NCBI RefSeq assembly: GCF_041734735.1
Contig: NC_134883.1
Location: 9,692,810 to 9,756,809, forward strand
From: Babylonia areolata
Taxonomy: Eukaryota; Mollusca; Gastropoda; Neogastropoda; Buccinidae
DNA length: 64,000 nucleotides
Direction of reading: 5' to 3'
A program made the position numbers and the translations under genes. The notes below the pieces were generated by a model. That model searched no databases. It was not told the DNA's origin and saw only the letters and a list, made by a program, of their open reading frames with translations. Below, in pieces: positions 12,801 to 26,845 of the stretch; within the stretch, counting starts at the first letter, position 1; each line of letters begins with the position of its first letter.

Positions 12801-12931
12801 CTGTTGTATCTTATATTGATAGATTTGAAGAAAGATTCTTCCCTACATGTTGTTTAGAAATACTGCAAACACGCTTGGCTGTCTTTGTCCTTGTCCTTCA
12901 CCACTGCAAGCTATGACTCTCCATAAATTGG

Positions 12932-12977
<46 letters not shown>

Positions 12978-13681
12978 CCTATACCAGCACACAAACATAC
13001 ATGCATATATATGCAGACACACACATGTGCATGCACATACAGGGATGCTTACACACACACACTCGCAGACGCTTACAGATGAATATAAATGCACTCGCAC
13101 ATACTCACATTTGGGATCACATTCTTAATGGGGACTTCTTGGTGGTTTAAGGTGCAAATATCACTAGTCAGTCCTTACACTATAGATATTGGTACCACTG
13201 TTGCTTTGGGATTAATGTCACTTTATCATTGGACCAGCTGCATCGCTTAAGTGGAGATGGACATGCAGACTGTTGCCTGCTCCATATAGTCTTGCATAGT
13301 AAGGAGTCATTTGGATCAACATATGTTGCCCATGGCAACCTCACCAGTGTGTGTTTCTTCACAAGAAAAAGAAAACTTGACAAAGTTTCAAGAAGTATGG
13401 ATTTTAGTGCATTGTATGTAATTCTAAGTATGCACACATTTTGTGTTGTTGTTTTCAAGATGGTTTATTATTCATTTTGATTTCCTGTCTGATGTGCTTC
13501 AGAATGATTGTCCCAATCTTGAACTGAATCTTGCTAATATATTATCTCTGCTCTGAGCTCAAAACAAAATTAGGTTAAATAAGATGGCATAAGAAAATGT
13601 CATTAAGGAGACTGGTGCAGGTTGAAAGTCTCTCTTTTCATTTCTCTCTCCTGAGCCTCTGTGGTGTCTCTGTGTGCGAGC

Positions 13682-13712
<31 letters not shown>

Positions 13713-13718
13713 ACTTGG

Positions 13719-13757
<39 letters not shown>

Positions 13758-15127
13758 TGCGCACTTGGGCGTGTGTGTGTGTGTGTGTGTGGTGAATGAG
13801 AAAAAGATTGAAAGAGGTTAGCACTGAAGTGGCTTTTAAATACTTTGCCTTAACTTTGCATAAGTTAAAATAGTATTTAAATTATAGATGATGAAAACAT
13901 ACAAGCACTTTCTCTGACAGACTGAAAACTTGAGTAGCACACATTACATAAACACATGATCAGAAGAATAAGTCTAAGAGAGAGAGAGATGCACATTATT
14001 ATAGTTCATATACTTTTAAAAAAAAACAGCAGGAGAGGTGATGACCATTTACAAGACAGATATTTCAACCACACGTTACATGTGTGTGTGTGTGTGTGTG
14101 TGTGCGTGCTTGAACACATGTAGGAGGATAATGTGACAAAAAAGATATTTTGATTGGTTGTTTGACTCGGTTTCACGCTTGGTTTGTTGTTGATAAAATT
14201 TACTGTTAGTTCACTGAATTCTTGCAGCAAGTCGATTTGTGTGTGTGTGAAAATAGTAGTTTTTTTTTTGTTTTTTGTTTTTAAATAGATAAACCAAAGA
14301 ACAAATCTGGAGATGGCTTGACCATGGCATTCTTTATTGCCCAATATTTGGTTCAATATTATGCAGGTCTTCATGAGAGGTCTTTTTACTGAAGCTCCTT
14401 TCAAAAGACACCTTTACAAAGACGCTTCTAAAGACCTTTGAAGCTGTAATATCACACAAAAATATTGAGCACTAAATAACACCACAGCTAAGCTGTTTCA
14501 AGGTTTGTTCTCTTTTTGATAGCGTGATGGTTTATATGAGTGGCTGGTCTATTGTGAAGCACTGCCTTGGATAATATATATTAAAATAAGCTCAAGTTGT
14601 AATCAACACAGATCTTAGGTGATTGGATCTGTGAAGGTTATTTTTGCCATTTTGACTGGCAAGCATGATGAATCGTGAGGGGGGGGAAGAGAAAAAGTAA
14701 ATGATTCTTGATTGAGATGATGATGATGATAATGAAAATAAGGGGGGATGAGGAGAGAAGTGGTGGGGTGTGAATGTTTTCTATTTTTTCATTACCATTT
14801 AAAAACTTTGTTTTAAACTTAATGTGCTGTCAGTATACCTGAAATATTGTAATGCTTTTCAAGACTAATTATGGATGTATATTGTATATAATGCTCCTGT
14901 TGGCAACTGGTTGACATGTTTAAAAACAAAGAAAAAAAGGCTACATGCCTCAGTATCATGGGTGAAAAGGTGTTCTGCTGATTCATGCTCCTCTGTGTCT
15001 TTATTATATTTCTTAAATTTTGGAGTCAGTATAGCCGTGTCACAACAATGCAAGTAGCTTAGAATTCTTATAGTTATGTCATTATGTGTGTTTGCTCTGT
15101 ATAGCTAACGCACACTATGCACTCATA

Positions 15128-15162
<35 letters not shown>

Positions 15163-15336
15163 TCACACAGTCATATACAGATACACACAGACACAGACAC
15201 ACAGATCCCCCCACCCCCACCCCACCCCCAACACACACACACACACTCATACCCAGCAAGGACTCGGCAGAGATAATAACTAAGTCGTATCAAATCAATT
15301 GAGGATGCAACACATATGAGCTGCAGCACACACACG

Positions 15337-15369
<33 letters not shown>

Positions 15370-17646
15370 TCTCTCTCTCTTTCTCATTCAGTGATTCACT
15401 CACTCATTCACACACACTCACATATGTACGTGTAAACACATACGTTGTTCCATGTGAATGCAGGCCCTCATGCATGGACAACTTCCTATGCAGGGCACGC
15501 ATCACCCCATCACACCCCATGTCTTCCACAGCTTTGCAGGCAGGATTCAATTAATTTTCAGTTACTGTGATACCCAGCCTATCCAGAAATCAATAGAAGG
15601 TGGTTTGAGGTTGTAAAAGGTTCCCTGGTCCAGAAATCGATAGAAGGTGGCCCTGGGGTTGCACACAGGGTTCTGTAGTTTGGGTAGAACTAGAAGGGGT
15701 GTGTGTGTGGGGGGGTGGGGGGGCTGTAAATGGGATGGTTATTTTGTTTGGATGAATGAGGGAGTGAGCATCTGGCGAATTGTGTTTGCCAGCTGACCAG
15801 GTTGTCTGTCTCCTGCACTGCACATTCAGTCCCTGCTGTGGCATGGAGGTTAGTTCATTACACATTGCCCGCTTTTGGTTTCTGCTCAACTTTTGAGGAA
15901 AAAGGGGCAGGGGGGGTCTGGGATGGTGGGGGAAAGAAAGGAAGAGGGTGTTGACACAGAGAATTGACGAAAGGTGAGAGTAGGCTTGTGTGTTGAGAAG
16001 TGAAGCTGTGTGGATGTACACAGTGTGTGTAACTCTGCTGTTTGCGTCTGTTCCCAAATACTTTAATTAAAGGAAGGTAAAAAATTGTCAGTGCATGAAC
16101 AGGTTTGTGTATGTGTGTGTGTGTGTGTGCATGTGTGTGTGGGTGTTTGACCCAGGTCCAGGTGAGACTGAAGAGGTACATTTTGTGTGGACTGTGAAAA
16201 AAACAAAAGACTGGAACAAGTGAAAAACAGAATGCTGTTGACAAAAAAATGCTGTGTAGCCATTTACCATTACAAAGGTATTGGAACGATACATATACTT
16301 GGTGCTCATTTCAGCGCCCTATGAAGGAGGGGTGTGGAAAGTTCGTGTTGACCTGCCAGAAAAGTATCCTTTCAAGTCTCCCTCCATTGGTAAGATGACA
16401 GAGATGTGATGAGTATGTGTTTTTTTTTGTTTTTTTTTAAACTAGTGTTCATGGAATGTTTAAATCGGGAAAGAAAAAAAAGTTTTGTGTATGTTATGTT
16501 CACGATACTAGGGAAAAAAACAACAAAAAAACTAGATGCAGCTTGAAAGTGTGTTATTCTGCTGTGTAAGGGAAGCCTTTCAAATGATCTTTCCTTTGTC
16601 TGTGGCCTTGATAAGTGTGTTACAAAAGTATTACTCATTTCCTGAAGTGATTTAAGTCATGACTCATCCCTGTGGTTGTGTAACTGTTAGTATACTTTTG
16701 GACAGGATATGTTAACACAGCACCTAAAGTCTCAGGCATTGTAAAACCATAATTTTTAAACAGATTGTTTTAAATTGAATTTGTGTGTTTGAAACTGACA
16801 TTGTGTGTTACGTTTAGTATGGTAGTTTTTTTATGCACTTTAAATTACTCGTTTGTTCAAAGTAATAAAATTAGGGATGTATTGGATATGATTTAGAATT
16901 TATTTGAACAGCTCCTAGGTATCACATGTGGACAAAGTGTTAATATTTTAAAAGAATTACCCATAAAAAGAGGTAATATGATATGGTTGTGTGTTTAGAA
17001 GTTGTTTTTTAATCTGCGTTTTTCCCAGTCATCTGAAACTAACAAGAAAAGATATAAGATGGAAAGAGAATGAAAGCGCTTGCTTCAAAAAGCACAGTAA
17101 TTCATATAATTTAAAATGGCAAGTTGTATTAAGATGCATTGCGTGAATCATAATTGTTACGGGTTATGTGTTTATCTACCTGTGGCTGACTTAGTTCTGT
17201 TATTTTCTGTTTCAGGATTCACAAACAAGATCTACCACCCAAACATTGATGAAGTGTAAGATATTATGTGTGCATGACTGATTCTTCCTTGTCTGTCATT
17301 ATGTCCCACTGTATACCATGTACTTTTCTATTTATTTCAGTCTTGTTTTGTTTTTCCAGTTTTTGTGTGGTGTAGTTGCATTCTAGTATGATGTGTATGC
17401 TGTCTTTTGCCCAAAGATCACAACTCGGTTGGATAAACATATTCAAGTTGTATCCATTGTGGGGAGAAAAAAAAAAGGGGGTGTGGGTGGGTTATATTGG
17501 AAAGCGTCTATGTTAAACTGAATATTTTGTCCCAGCATTATCTGTTTTATTTATTTATTTATTTATTTATTTTTTTACATGTTATTAAGTGTGTTGTTGT
17601 AATGCATATGACAATATGACTGCAGACAAGTCGTATGCTTGTATGT

Positions 17647-17693
<47 letters not shown>

Positions 17694-19281
17694 AGTGGTA
17701 GATTTACTTACTTTTATTTGGAGGGTGTGGAGGGATTTGTTTTAATTGAATTTTTTTTTTTTTTTTTATTGGAAGAAATCTGAAAAAATGATACCAGTGA
17801 ATGATGTGAAGTATATTTTGAGACATACTAATTGAGAGAACATGCACTATACTGCTTTCAAACATTAAAATTATGTATTTAGACTGTAGAAAAAACACAC
17901 AACAACAACAATCACTTGATAGATTTACTTTATCAACCTTTTCTTAACAGTATTACATATGTGTATGTATATATGCATTTTTTTTTTCTAAAGTAATAAA
18001 TGAATTAAATAATTTCAGTCGTGGTTTTTGTTTCCAATGCAGGGTGAATGTGATGTGCTTTGTTTTGCTGTGATTTGGGCCTGTGTGATTTGAGACTGTG
18101 ATGGTGCCTGTGTTGATTTACATATTTTTATGTCACTTAGTCTCAAATCTATATTAGTATATAGGTATATATTTTAGCCAATGTCATGTGACACCGTGTT
18201 GACTTTGTACATATTTTATGTCATGTGGTCTTAAATTATTTTTTTTTTTTATTGTAAAGCGCAGTGAACCCCATTTGAGATGGGGGTACTGCACTATATA
18301 AGACTGCATCTGATTATTATTGTTATTAAAATGAGTGTTGATTGTTTTCAGGTCTGGTACAGTGTGTCTTGATGTCATCAACCAGGCATGGACTGCACTC
18401 TATGGTCAGTGAGCTTTTTTTTTTTTTCTATGTTAATTGAGTTGCGAGTTTGTGTAGAACAGGTAGAAAAGAAGGGCTTCACAGCCTTTTGTCTGTTATC
18501 TTAGGTTTGTTAAAAAAGGGATTTGTATCTGAATCAGTCATCCATCTTCAAAATTCAGTATGTGCTGTTGATGTTGAACACCAGAAAATTTCAGCTTGTT
18601 TTCTTTATGCATAAGACATATTTCTGTGAGATCACAGACAATAAACTTGTCACTTCTCTGTCTTACCATATGTATGGGTGCTTGTGTGTATGTGGGGAGA
18701 GAAACTATAAAGGAACTATGAGGAAACTGACATAAGCAATTCGTTTCCAGCCATATTTGGGTGTACCTGCAATAAAAATGAGCTGATTTTATTCAACGAA
18801 GGAAGTTTAAAAAAAAAAAAAAAAATGATAGGAGGAAGCTGTCAGATTACCATTATTATTACTGTTATACTGTAACTGTGTCTGATTTTCTCCCCCCTAC
18901 CCCCATTTCCTGAATTTTGTGATGTTTTTATTTTTTAAGGGAAAAACAGCAAAAGTTTTCTGTTTTGTTTTTGAGGAAAGGGAGATGGCATTTGAGGGAA
19001 TTAAAAACTTCAATACAGTTATATATAAGAGCGAGAAACATGAGAACAAGAAATTTGATAATGGAAGGGAAAAAGAAAGGAATAAAGGAGGAAGTTGGGT
19101 GGTGATGGTTCGGGCAGGAGGCTGCGTGACTAGATTTAGTAATATTTTGATAACCCCTGGAAAGTTTTTATCCTTAACAATCACCTTAACAATCACCAAT
19201 CTCCTGTAAAATACCAGCAGTTTCATAGTCAGTCTGACACTTTAACAGTTCTTGTTCCTGACTGATGTAGGCTTTTGTTTT

Positions 19282-19321
<40 letters not shown>

Positions 19322-20420
19322 CAGATCTGTCGAACATCTTTGAATCCTTCTTGCCTCAGCTCCTCACCTACCCCAACCCTGTGGACCCCCTGAATGGGGA
19401 TGCCGCTGCCTTGTACCTCCACAAGCCAGAAGAATACAAGAAAAAAGTGCAAGGTTTGTTGTGAAATAGTGTCTCAACCTTGAGAAATAGTGTCTCCACT
19501 AGCCATGCCTTTTTTTTTCTTTCAGTTCTGTCTCACTTTCATTGAGTTTTCTATTATAAGCCCTGATGTCTTTTCCAGCCATGGTTTACTGCTGCTTTCT
19601 TTTTCTTTTCTTTTTTTAATTTTTTTTTCTGAGCTTTGATGAATCTTAGTGATTATCCAGCTTTGAAAAAGTGAAAATTGGGTGGGAAAGTACATGTTTA
19701 CTGGAAGGAGACAGTTTTTTTTGTTTTGTTTTTCTTTTATCTTGAGTGGTAGCTGCTTCTGTTCTGGCTGCATAGTGCACAGGATTCCAGGTGAACCTTA
19801 CATTAACCCGCCGCTCCCCAAAAAACCCTACAGAAGTGTGTGTGTGTGAGTGAGTGAGTGTACTGCAGAGCAGATGTCTGTCCATCTGCCTTATCCAGTC
19901 TTTGTCACTGTGTGATGCAGAGATTGAAAGGAAAATGGTGTGATTTCCACTGCGTTCATTTTGGCAGTCTTCCAGAAAGATTCACTTGGTGTTTTTGTGT
20001 GCCAGAGAGATTCACTTGGTGCAGCCAGTGCTTTTGACAGTGTGCCAGAACAGATCCACAGGGTAGATCCTGTATGTGGTTCCTGTTACACAGGAATATA
20101 AAGGTCTGCATCAGCTGATAAAAGTGCTGAGCAGTTGCACAAGTTTAACAGAGACCATACTGATGTTGATAGATGATGTTGATAGATATAGACTATGGAT
20201 ACATGCAGTGTCTTGCATATGTTAAATCAGAACAGGCACAGCTGAATATACCACCAAAGTGATTCAGCAGCAATGCAGGCATTTTCTGGTGGGTGGCCTC
20301 ACAGAATTCCAACATGGGTGGTTTTTGATAGACGGGGATTGCAACATGAGCATGGTTGTGGCTTTGGAAAGGATGTTAGATGAATACAGTGGGGTTTTGC
20401 CACAGAGACAGCATGTTGTA

Positions 20421-20451
<31 letters not shown>

Positions 20452-20871
20452 TATACAAAGGTTTTGTGCATAATAGTGTTTTGATTTGAAACTATTTACT
20501 GTCTAAAATGTCTTGCATTGTATTGAATTATATTTCTATAAATGTGTGCAACACAAGTGTTTTAGATTTAGATTGAATAAATTTAGACAGTTGAATTTGC
20601 TAAATCAGGTTTTTATTTAAGTGAAGACATCAGACCGATTTTTTTCATTGATGCAGAACTTCAGTTAGTTACTCTTGATTTCAGCTTTTAATTGAAAGGA
20701 TCTGTTTTGTTTGTTTATACAAAATTATGGGGTGTCTGTTTTCCAGATTATGTCCAAAGATTCGCCACAGAAGAAGTTTTAAAAGAGCAAGAGGGTGGCG
20801 GTTCCGACTCTTCTAGTGATTCCAGCTTGAGTGATTTCTCAGAGGACGAAGCCCAGGACATGGAGCTATAA
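9855..20871 (+). CDS. UBE2H: ubiquitin-conjugating enzyme E2 H
   Basis: An E2 enzyme that takes activated ubiquitin from E1 onto a cysteine and passes it to targets. The UBE2H family is tied to histone ubiquitylation in vitro and to the CTLH/GID E3 complex. Exons: 9855-9907, 11602-11678, 16315-16389, 17216-17255, 18352-18404, 19325-19453, 20747-20871. Phases join throughout. The product starts [18 protein letters not shown], as in vertebrates. The catalytic cysteine sits in SGTVCLDVI, encoded by the exon at 18352. The E2 fold shows PYEGGVW and [10 protein letters not shown], then [20 protein letters not shown]. The acidic serine-rich tail ends [13 protein letters not shown], almost identical to human. 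The gene looks whole and under strong constraint. Intron 1 has U12-type signals. Tail-to-tail with ZC3HC1. Confidence 0.98.
9908..11601 (+). other. U12-type GT-AG intron (UBE2H intron 1)
   Basis: The donor reads GTATCCTTT, a perfect minor-spliceosome 5' splice site. TTCCTTGAC at 11583-11591 is a perfect U12 branch-site match, with its adenine 12 bases before the next exon. The other five introns of the gene have U2-type donors (GTGAGT, GTAAGA, GTAAGA, GTCAGT, GTTTGT). Confidence 0.9.
11955..12018 (+). repeat. A-tailed dispersed repeat, copy 1
   Basis: A block of about 60 bp including GGTGCAGATGATGGGGCAG and a following A run also occurs at 39452-39514. It is probably the 3' end of a retroposon family. 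It sits in UBE2H intron 2. Confidence 0.55.
12608..13790. repeat. CA/GT microsatellites in UBE2H intron 2
   Basis: Separate tracts lie at about 12605-12650, 12934-13100 and 13684-13790; the last is (GT)n in three blocks split by GCGCACTTGGGCG. More lie in the same intron at about 14080, 15125-15400 and 16105-16140. The rest of 11679-16314 shows no gene. Confidence 0.9.
17647..17693. repeat. (CA)n microsatellite
   Basis: CA tract in UBE2H intron 4. The rest of 17256-18230 is AT-rich intron without further features. Confidence 0.9.
18235..18332 (+). mobile_element. retroposon 3' tail fragment
   Basis: TTGTAAAGCGCAGTGAAC, a purine-rich stem, then CACTATATAAGACTGCATCT and (TTA)-rich sequence resemble the 3' tails shared by L2-like LINEs and their SINEs. 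It ends about 20 bp before the UBE2H exon at 18352. Confidence 0.5.
19288..19320. repeat. (GT)n tract abutting a UBE2H acceptor
   Basis: A pure GT run ends at the TTTCAG acceptor of the exon at 19325 and so replaces the usual pyrimidine tract. Confidence 0.9.
20245..20340 (+). repeat. unclassified dispersed repeat, second copy
   Basis: Related in reverse orientation to 6990-7150. It lies in UBE2H intron 6 and is followed by a GT tract at 20424-20450. Confidence 0.3.
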
Positions 20872-22113
20872 CCCTTGCTGCTCTAGTGATCATTGTTTTC
20901 CAATTGGCTCATCTGTCATCTGTACATACAACATTGTGTGGGTATGCACACCTTGTCTGCTGTGGTGTTCACAGACCTCCTACTATTATACAGAGAAGCA
21001 AACATTTAAATTTTGAAAAAAGCTACCTTGTACATCTTTTTTTTTAATAATATTACTGAACATTTTTCCTCAAAGCTTCACAAATAGGCGGATGAAAGAT
21101 GTCAGCATCTTGGGAGTGGACCTGATAAACATGACTTTGAGAATTAACAGTATCAACATTACTTGTTTCCTTCCAACTTTCATGTCTCCCATTTGTCCCT
21201 CAACCTCGTCCCCTTCGACATGTTCACTCTCTGCAAAAAAAAAAAAAAAAGTGTTGATAATCTTTTAAAACGTGATGGAGACCACAGTTTTTACTTCTGC
21301 TGAGATTTTATGGTAAGGTGTTGAAATTATTCAAATGGGAATTGGACTGTCAATGTGAAATACCCACATGGAGTCCTAGCATTAGGAAAACAATCTTCGC
21401 AGCTCTGAGATGTTTCACACAGTCGGCTCATTGATGGACAATGTAACCTTTTTTTTTTTTTTTTTTAGAAAGAAGTTTTTCAGCAAATTGTAAAAATATA
21501 AATTGAAAGCTTTCAGTGCAAAGAAGTTGGCTGAAGAGTAAGTTTGAGTCCAGTCTAGGACTATGCTGGGATTTGGTGATGCATCTTTGGGGAATAGTTT
21601 GTACCTAAAAACGAAAAGGTAAAGACGGTGATTTCAAGGGGACAGGTTCTACCTGTCAGTTGCTCATTTTAATCCTTTTATCTATAATAGTTTTCCTGTC
21701 AGCTGTTTTATTTCAATTCCCTTATTTTACACAGTGATTTTACTCATCAGGTTCATGGAATAAACTTTGTACTCAGGAATTTGATCAGGGCGACATTAGT
21801 GTGAAACTGCACAAAGTTGCAAGAACATAGTGGCACACATTTGGCCATGTGTTTATGGCACATAATCAACAGGTATAACTGAATTGCTTTGTATTGTATT
21901 GTATTGTATTGTATTACTCTTCAGTCAGAGCAGTTGTTTTTTTCTGTGTGAAATTTAAGACTACTCTTTCCAAGGAGGTCACAATGACAGGCCTAAATCT
22001 ACATGCATCTCAGACTGGTGACATTCTGGTAAATGGTGTGGTTGTTGGGGAAGAAAATGTTATATTTACATTTCTGCATTACAAGATTTCCATCTGACTT
22101 TTCTGAAAATAAA
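20872..22113 (+). other. UBE2H 3' UTR (inferred)
   Basis: No coding potential. Candidate poly(A) signals are AATAAA at 21759-21764 and 22108-22113; the second is taken as the outer end. Distal AATAAA-like sites near 22530 and 26466 leave room for a much longer UTR, as human UBE2H has. Confidence 0.5.
21889..21965 (-). mobile_element. Deu-type SINE tail fragment
   Basis: On the minus strand, sequence like AAATTTCACACAGA is followed by the pentameric tail, read here as (GTATT)n. It matches the 3' end of the fuller element at 28311-28693. Confidence 0.6.
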
Positions 22114-25100
22114 GTTTCTGTGTGAAGCTTGTAACATAGAAGACAAGGTGTGTGTACGTGTACTTTAGCTGAGGTACTTTTTTTCCTTATCAGTTTTGGA
22201 TGGTTGATGTATATGAAGTGAAAATGTTCTGTGTTTTAATAGATTGAACGATTGCGTCGATGGATACAGAGGAATGGACAAAGTTTATTTTTCACAAAAG
22301 ATGTCTGTGCAGTGTATATTCTTCATACCCTTCCCATAACATGTGTGGTCACAGGAAAGGTGAAAGCGCATTTGATGGCAGTCCCTTTGTTGCAAACATC
22401 TTTTTTTTTCTGATGTTAATATGATTTCTTCTCTTTATTAATCTCTTTTTTCTTTTGGAGGAGAAATGAACAAAAATATTTCTTTGATAAAATGATTAGG
22501 ATTCATTTTTCTCTATTTGTTACATTAATAAAAAATAATAAAAAAATGTCCAGAGAGAAATTTTGTAGGATATTGACCAGTGGTAATGTGCACTGGTCGT
22601 TTAGTTGATTTGGCATAGTTGGTTGTATGAGACGCATTGATTTTAAAGATTGGATTAACAGTTTTAGTTGATTCTGAATGAGTCTTGATTGGATGGAACT
22701 TTATTCATTTTATATACTGTATTAAAACTTCAGTTTATTTATGAAAAAAAAATCTTGTTGATAGAATTTTCAGATTCATCAGGTTGATATTGACGCATTC
22801 AAGAATGAAGAACCCTAAGTGAATCTGTCAAAATAATGACTGATGTGTTTCAGAAGGGGCAAGTTGGGTTTTATCATGTAATTAGGTCTGTTCAGTAGAA
22901 GTTTTTCTTTTGTGAATGCAGCTATGTGACTGCAGTAAACATGCATGTCAATTGAACAGAACTTGGTTGAATAACAGAACTTAACCTTCTGTCAGAAAGC
23001 ATTTGACTTTGGTTTACCTTAACTCTTCAGTTGATGTGGACATTTTTTTTATCTATACTTTTCAGTGCACTGTATATATATGTGTGACTGTCTGTGTGTG
23101 TATGTGTGTGTACGTGCATATGCTTGAAGGTGACAGAAATTATGCAGGAAACTTCCAGAAATCTGTTTATTGTGTATCAAAGAATTCCAGTGTTTTATTA
23201 ACACGGAGCAGCAGTGTAGAATATTATAAATGACTGTTCTTCCCCAAACTGCTCTCCTTGCTGTCACTCTGTGCTGCATCAGATGTGCTGTGGTTTACTT
23301 TGATACATTCAGAACTCTGGGGATTTTTTGTTTGTTTTTTCTTCAGCACTGTTCAGTTCTGCCTGCCTGCTTTTCTGGCTGTGGTTGTTGCCTGGATGCA
23401 GCCGTTATATGTTGTGTTGAAGTGAGCATGCATGTTTATGCCCAACTGATAGACTAGGAGAGTTCGTGTATGCAGATGCGTAATGTGCAGTCTTGTGAAC
23501 CAGTTATTAGCCAGCTCACGTTTTGGCTTGTGTGTGTGTATGTGTACACACACATTTTAAGTCTCAAGACACTGGAACAGTGAGATTGATATATAGTTTG
23601 ACATGCCTGTTCACATGAGTTATCAGTGCTTTGTTCAGTTGCTCCAGAAATGGAAACAAATGATTTTAGATGGCTTGATGGTGCGTGTATGTCTGTGTAT
23701 GCGCACATTTATGCATATGCCCTAATGCATGGATGTTCCATTGTATAACTTTTTTGTTTATGAACCAAATTACCATTGGAACAGGTACTTCAAGTTCAGT
23801 ACTTTAACGGATCTTAGTTTTAGTGAAAAATGTTTCCAGACTATTTCCAGCATGAGAATTTTTTTAAATTATTTTAATGAAGAACTGACAACTGTCTTGG
23901 ATGTCTATGATTTACAATGCATGCAGTGTGCATGGAGCTAACTTTTCAAGGCAGGCACTGCATTTTAAGGTCACGATTTTTCAACCTTGGGAATGACAGA
24001 CCTCAAGACTTGAACAAGAGCATTTTATTGCTCTTTACATTATGTATGTTTATTTCTCTTCAAAATTTGCTGCTAACCCAACATGGAAAATGAGTTTTAA
24101 GGGACAAGGTGCTTGTTTTTATTGTAATTGAATTAGGTTTTAGACGTCGATTGATGTGTCTTGACATCGTCTGTGATCGGAGCTTGTGATTGTTACTGTT
24201 GATGGAGAAACACTCCGGCACTTCCTTTTCCTCAGTGTTACTTGTTTATTGGCATATCACATTATCAGTGGTATGCAGCAGTCTTTCCTTCTGATTGCAG
24301 TTTACTTCTGGGCATTGATGAAGCTGTTAAATCATTCTAACTGGATAATTTCTCTAAAGGAAATACCGCCAGATCTTCATTTACATCGGTAACTTGCGTT
24401 ACTGGTACATAGTATAAAAATTTTTTTAAAAACCCAAAAAACCTGAGGTTGGTTATTGCGCTCCTAAATAGGGGTATGTCCGAGTTGTACGACCTTAAGT
24501 GGTTTACAGCATGGTTGAAATAACTGAAGGCAAGTGCAGTAATTTATTGTTGACTCAATATTCCAGATAAAAAATCATCTTGTTTGTATATTCTCATTGA
24601 AAGTGTACCTTGCAGTGTCCCTTGCTTTGGTCAGGATCTTTGATCTTGTAACAGCAAGAGCAACTGTTTAAGATTTCCGGTGTTCTGTTGCAAGTCAGAT
24701 TGTTTGCTAGCCTTGGTCATTCTGGACTGTTATTATTTCTCCCAGAGTCATCATGCCATTGTAATATATTCACTTCTTTTACGTTGATAATGGTCTGGGC
24801 AAATCTTGGGTTTGTGGAATAGATCAACACGGACAGTGTTTGTATTAACTGATCCCACAGTGATCAGATAAACAGCAGATATTTGTTCAGACTTTTCTGG
24901 CGATATTTACACACAAGTTTTGCATCTGTTTCAAACACAGAATGACATGGTTGATGTTAAATTAAATCACACTCAGAAATGGTAGCTTATAGTTAGATAA
25001 AGTCTGTAGGTGTAACTGAATCGCATTCGTCAAGTTTTAAATGATTTTTTGTTTTGGTGTTGTTGCTTTGTGTCACCAAAATTACCCTCTTCCTGAAATT

Positions 25101-26840
25101 GCTCTGTTAAAATTGCTATCTTGAAACACCAGTGGATCGTGTGTCTTGACTTTTTGAAAAAAAAAATTAATGAAGTTTTAGACCATGAAATGTAGTAGTG
25201 CACCACAAGACATAAAAGCTTATGAATTTTACATGAAAATGTAATTGATAGTTGTGACTACGTTTGTGGTAGAAGTTGATGATTGGTGATAAAGTATCTT
25301 CAGATTTAAAAAAAAATGAATTTGCTGTTATGTCCACTTTCCATTGTTTAATTTAAGAACATTGAACTGATTACAGACTAAAAATGGTAGTACCGGGTTG
25401 TTTAAAGACAAAATAGGGAAGCACTGTGAAGAAATGGACAAAAGGGAAAGCTGGTTTGGTTTGTGCTGTTTATTGATATGGATCTTTAAATTAAATGGAT
25501 TTTTTTTCCTGCTTTACAACAAATTTCAAATTGGAGGCAACTACTTTGTGCAGTGGCAAAAAAATATGAACTGTCAAGCTGCAAGTGTAAGTGAATACAT
25601 ACAAATTATTGATCATTTGATTTTTTCCTTTTTTTTGTGTGTGTGTGTGTTTTTGCTTGGATGTCATGGTACTTCATGTGGAGAAATGGATAATGGTAGA
25701 ATTTGTGTTTGCATTGGATGCTTGCAGTCTGACTGTGAACCATTCTTATGGAGAACCCAGGGAGTTGAGCACCCAGTGGAATTACTCAAATTTTGTTTGC
25801 CCCCATTAATTTTACTCTCTTTTTTTTTAAATACCTAATATAAATCAGGTTTTTCACCCCTCTTCTAATACGCTTTTCTACCAGGTCATACATTTGCCCT
25901 TTAATATTACCATTTCATTTTCATGCCCATTATTTGAGCAGCCTGTTAAAGACAGCTATAAATTGTTACAGCAAATTGTTTCCCGTCTTTTCTTTAGGTG
26001 GTACTGCAAAAAATGCCTTTGTTTTCACCTGGTTTAATACTTGCTCTGTGTAGAAATATGAAAGCATGCTGCAGTTGAAAATCCAGTATATTTTGTTTGA
26101 TAAAAGCCTTTTTTCTCCCCAAATAATTATATAAGCCTTTCATTTTTCTTTTGGGAAAAAAACCCCAAGGTATTTTGTATCATATCCCCTCCTTTCACAA
26201 TCCATGTTGTCATATTGTGGTATGCAACAGAATCTCCCTTTCAGCATCTTTTCTCCTGTTCTCAGTCTGTACTATGAATGGAATCGGGTTATCATCAGCA
26301 CCAGTACTAACCATGTCTGCCTGTAATGACTAATGGACGCCTACCAGATTTTCACTGAATTATGATGCATAGTGTGTGAGGTGTTGACTGCCATTTGTGA
26401 TTGTATTACATTTTATAAACTCTTGTATATATTATTTGAACTGTTTTAATGGTCATGTACTAACGAATAAAGAAAAGCAAACCTCATTCAGAGTTTTGTT
26501 GAATTATGAAAGAGGAGTGTTGAACTGTTCAGTGAGTACTGTTGAGTGCTTTGTGTGCAGGGAAGCATGTTTTCAGTAATGCAATTACATGCATCCAGGA
26601 ACATGAATATTGTTACCACCATTATACTTTTCATTGTCATTTCAGCTTCTCGCATAATCCCTCCACTTTCCCTCTCTTCTTCTCAGAAAGAAAAATGTAA
26701 TAAGCCTTCACCAATAAACGCCATTTAGAACGTATGTTTTCGTACGAGCATAAAACAAAAATTTTGATGGTTTGTGCCTGCTGATATTTTGTCAGTTCCA
26801 TTCTCCCTTGCATTTTCATTTCTCTTGCTTGCATATTTTA
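22114..26840. other. AT-rich intergenic stretch without recognised genes
   Basis: Only short chance frames and a GT tract near 23095-23120. I see no exon-like blocks, tRNAs or classifiable repeats here. Part of it may be an extended UBE2H 3' UTR. Confidence 0.6.
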
Positions 26841-26845
26841 AATAG

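Noticed and set aside
18919-19209. 96-codon frame in UBE2H intron 5
   Set aside because: AT-rich chance frame with no domain and no exon boundaries.
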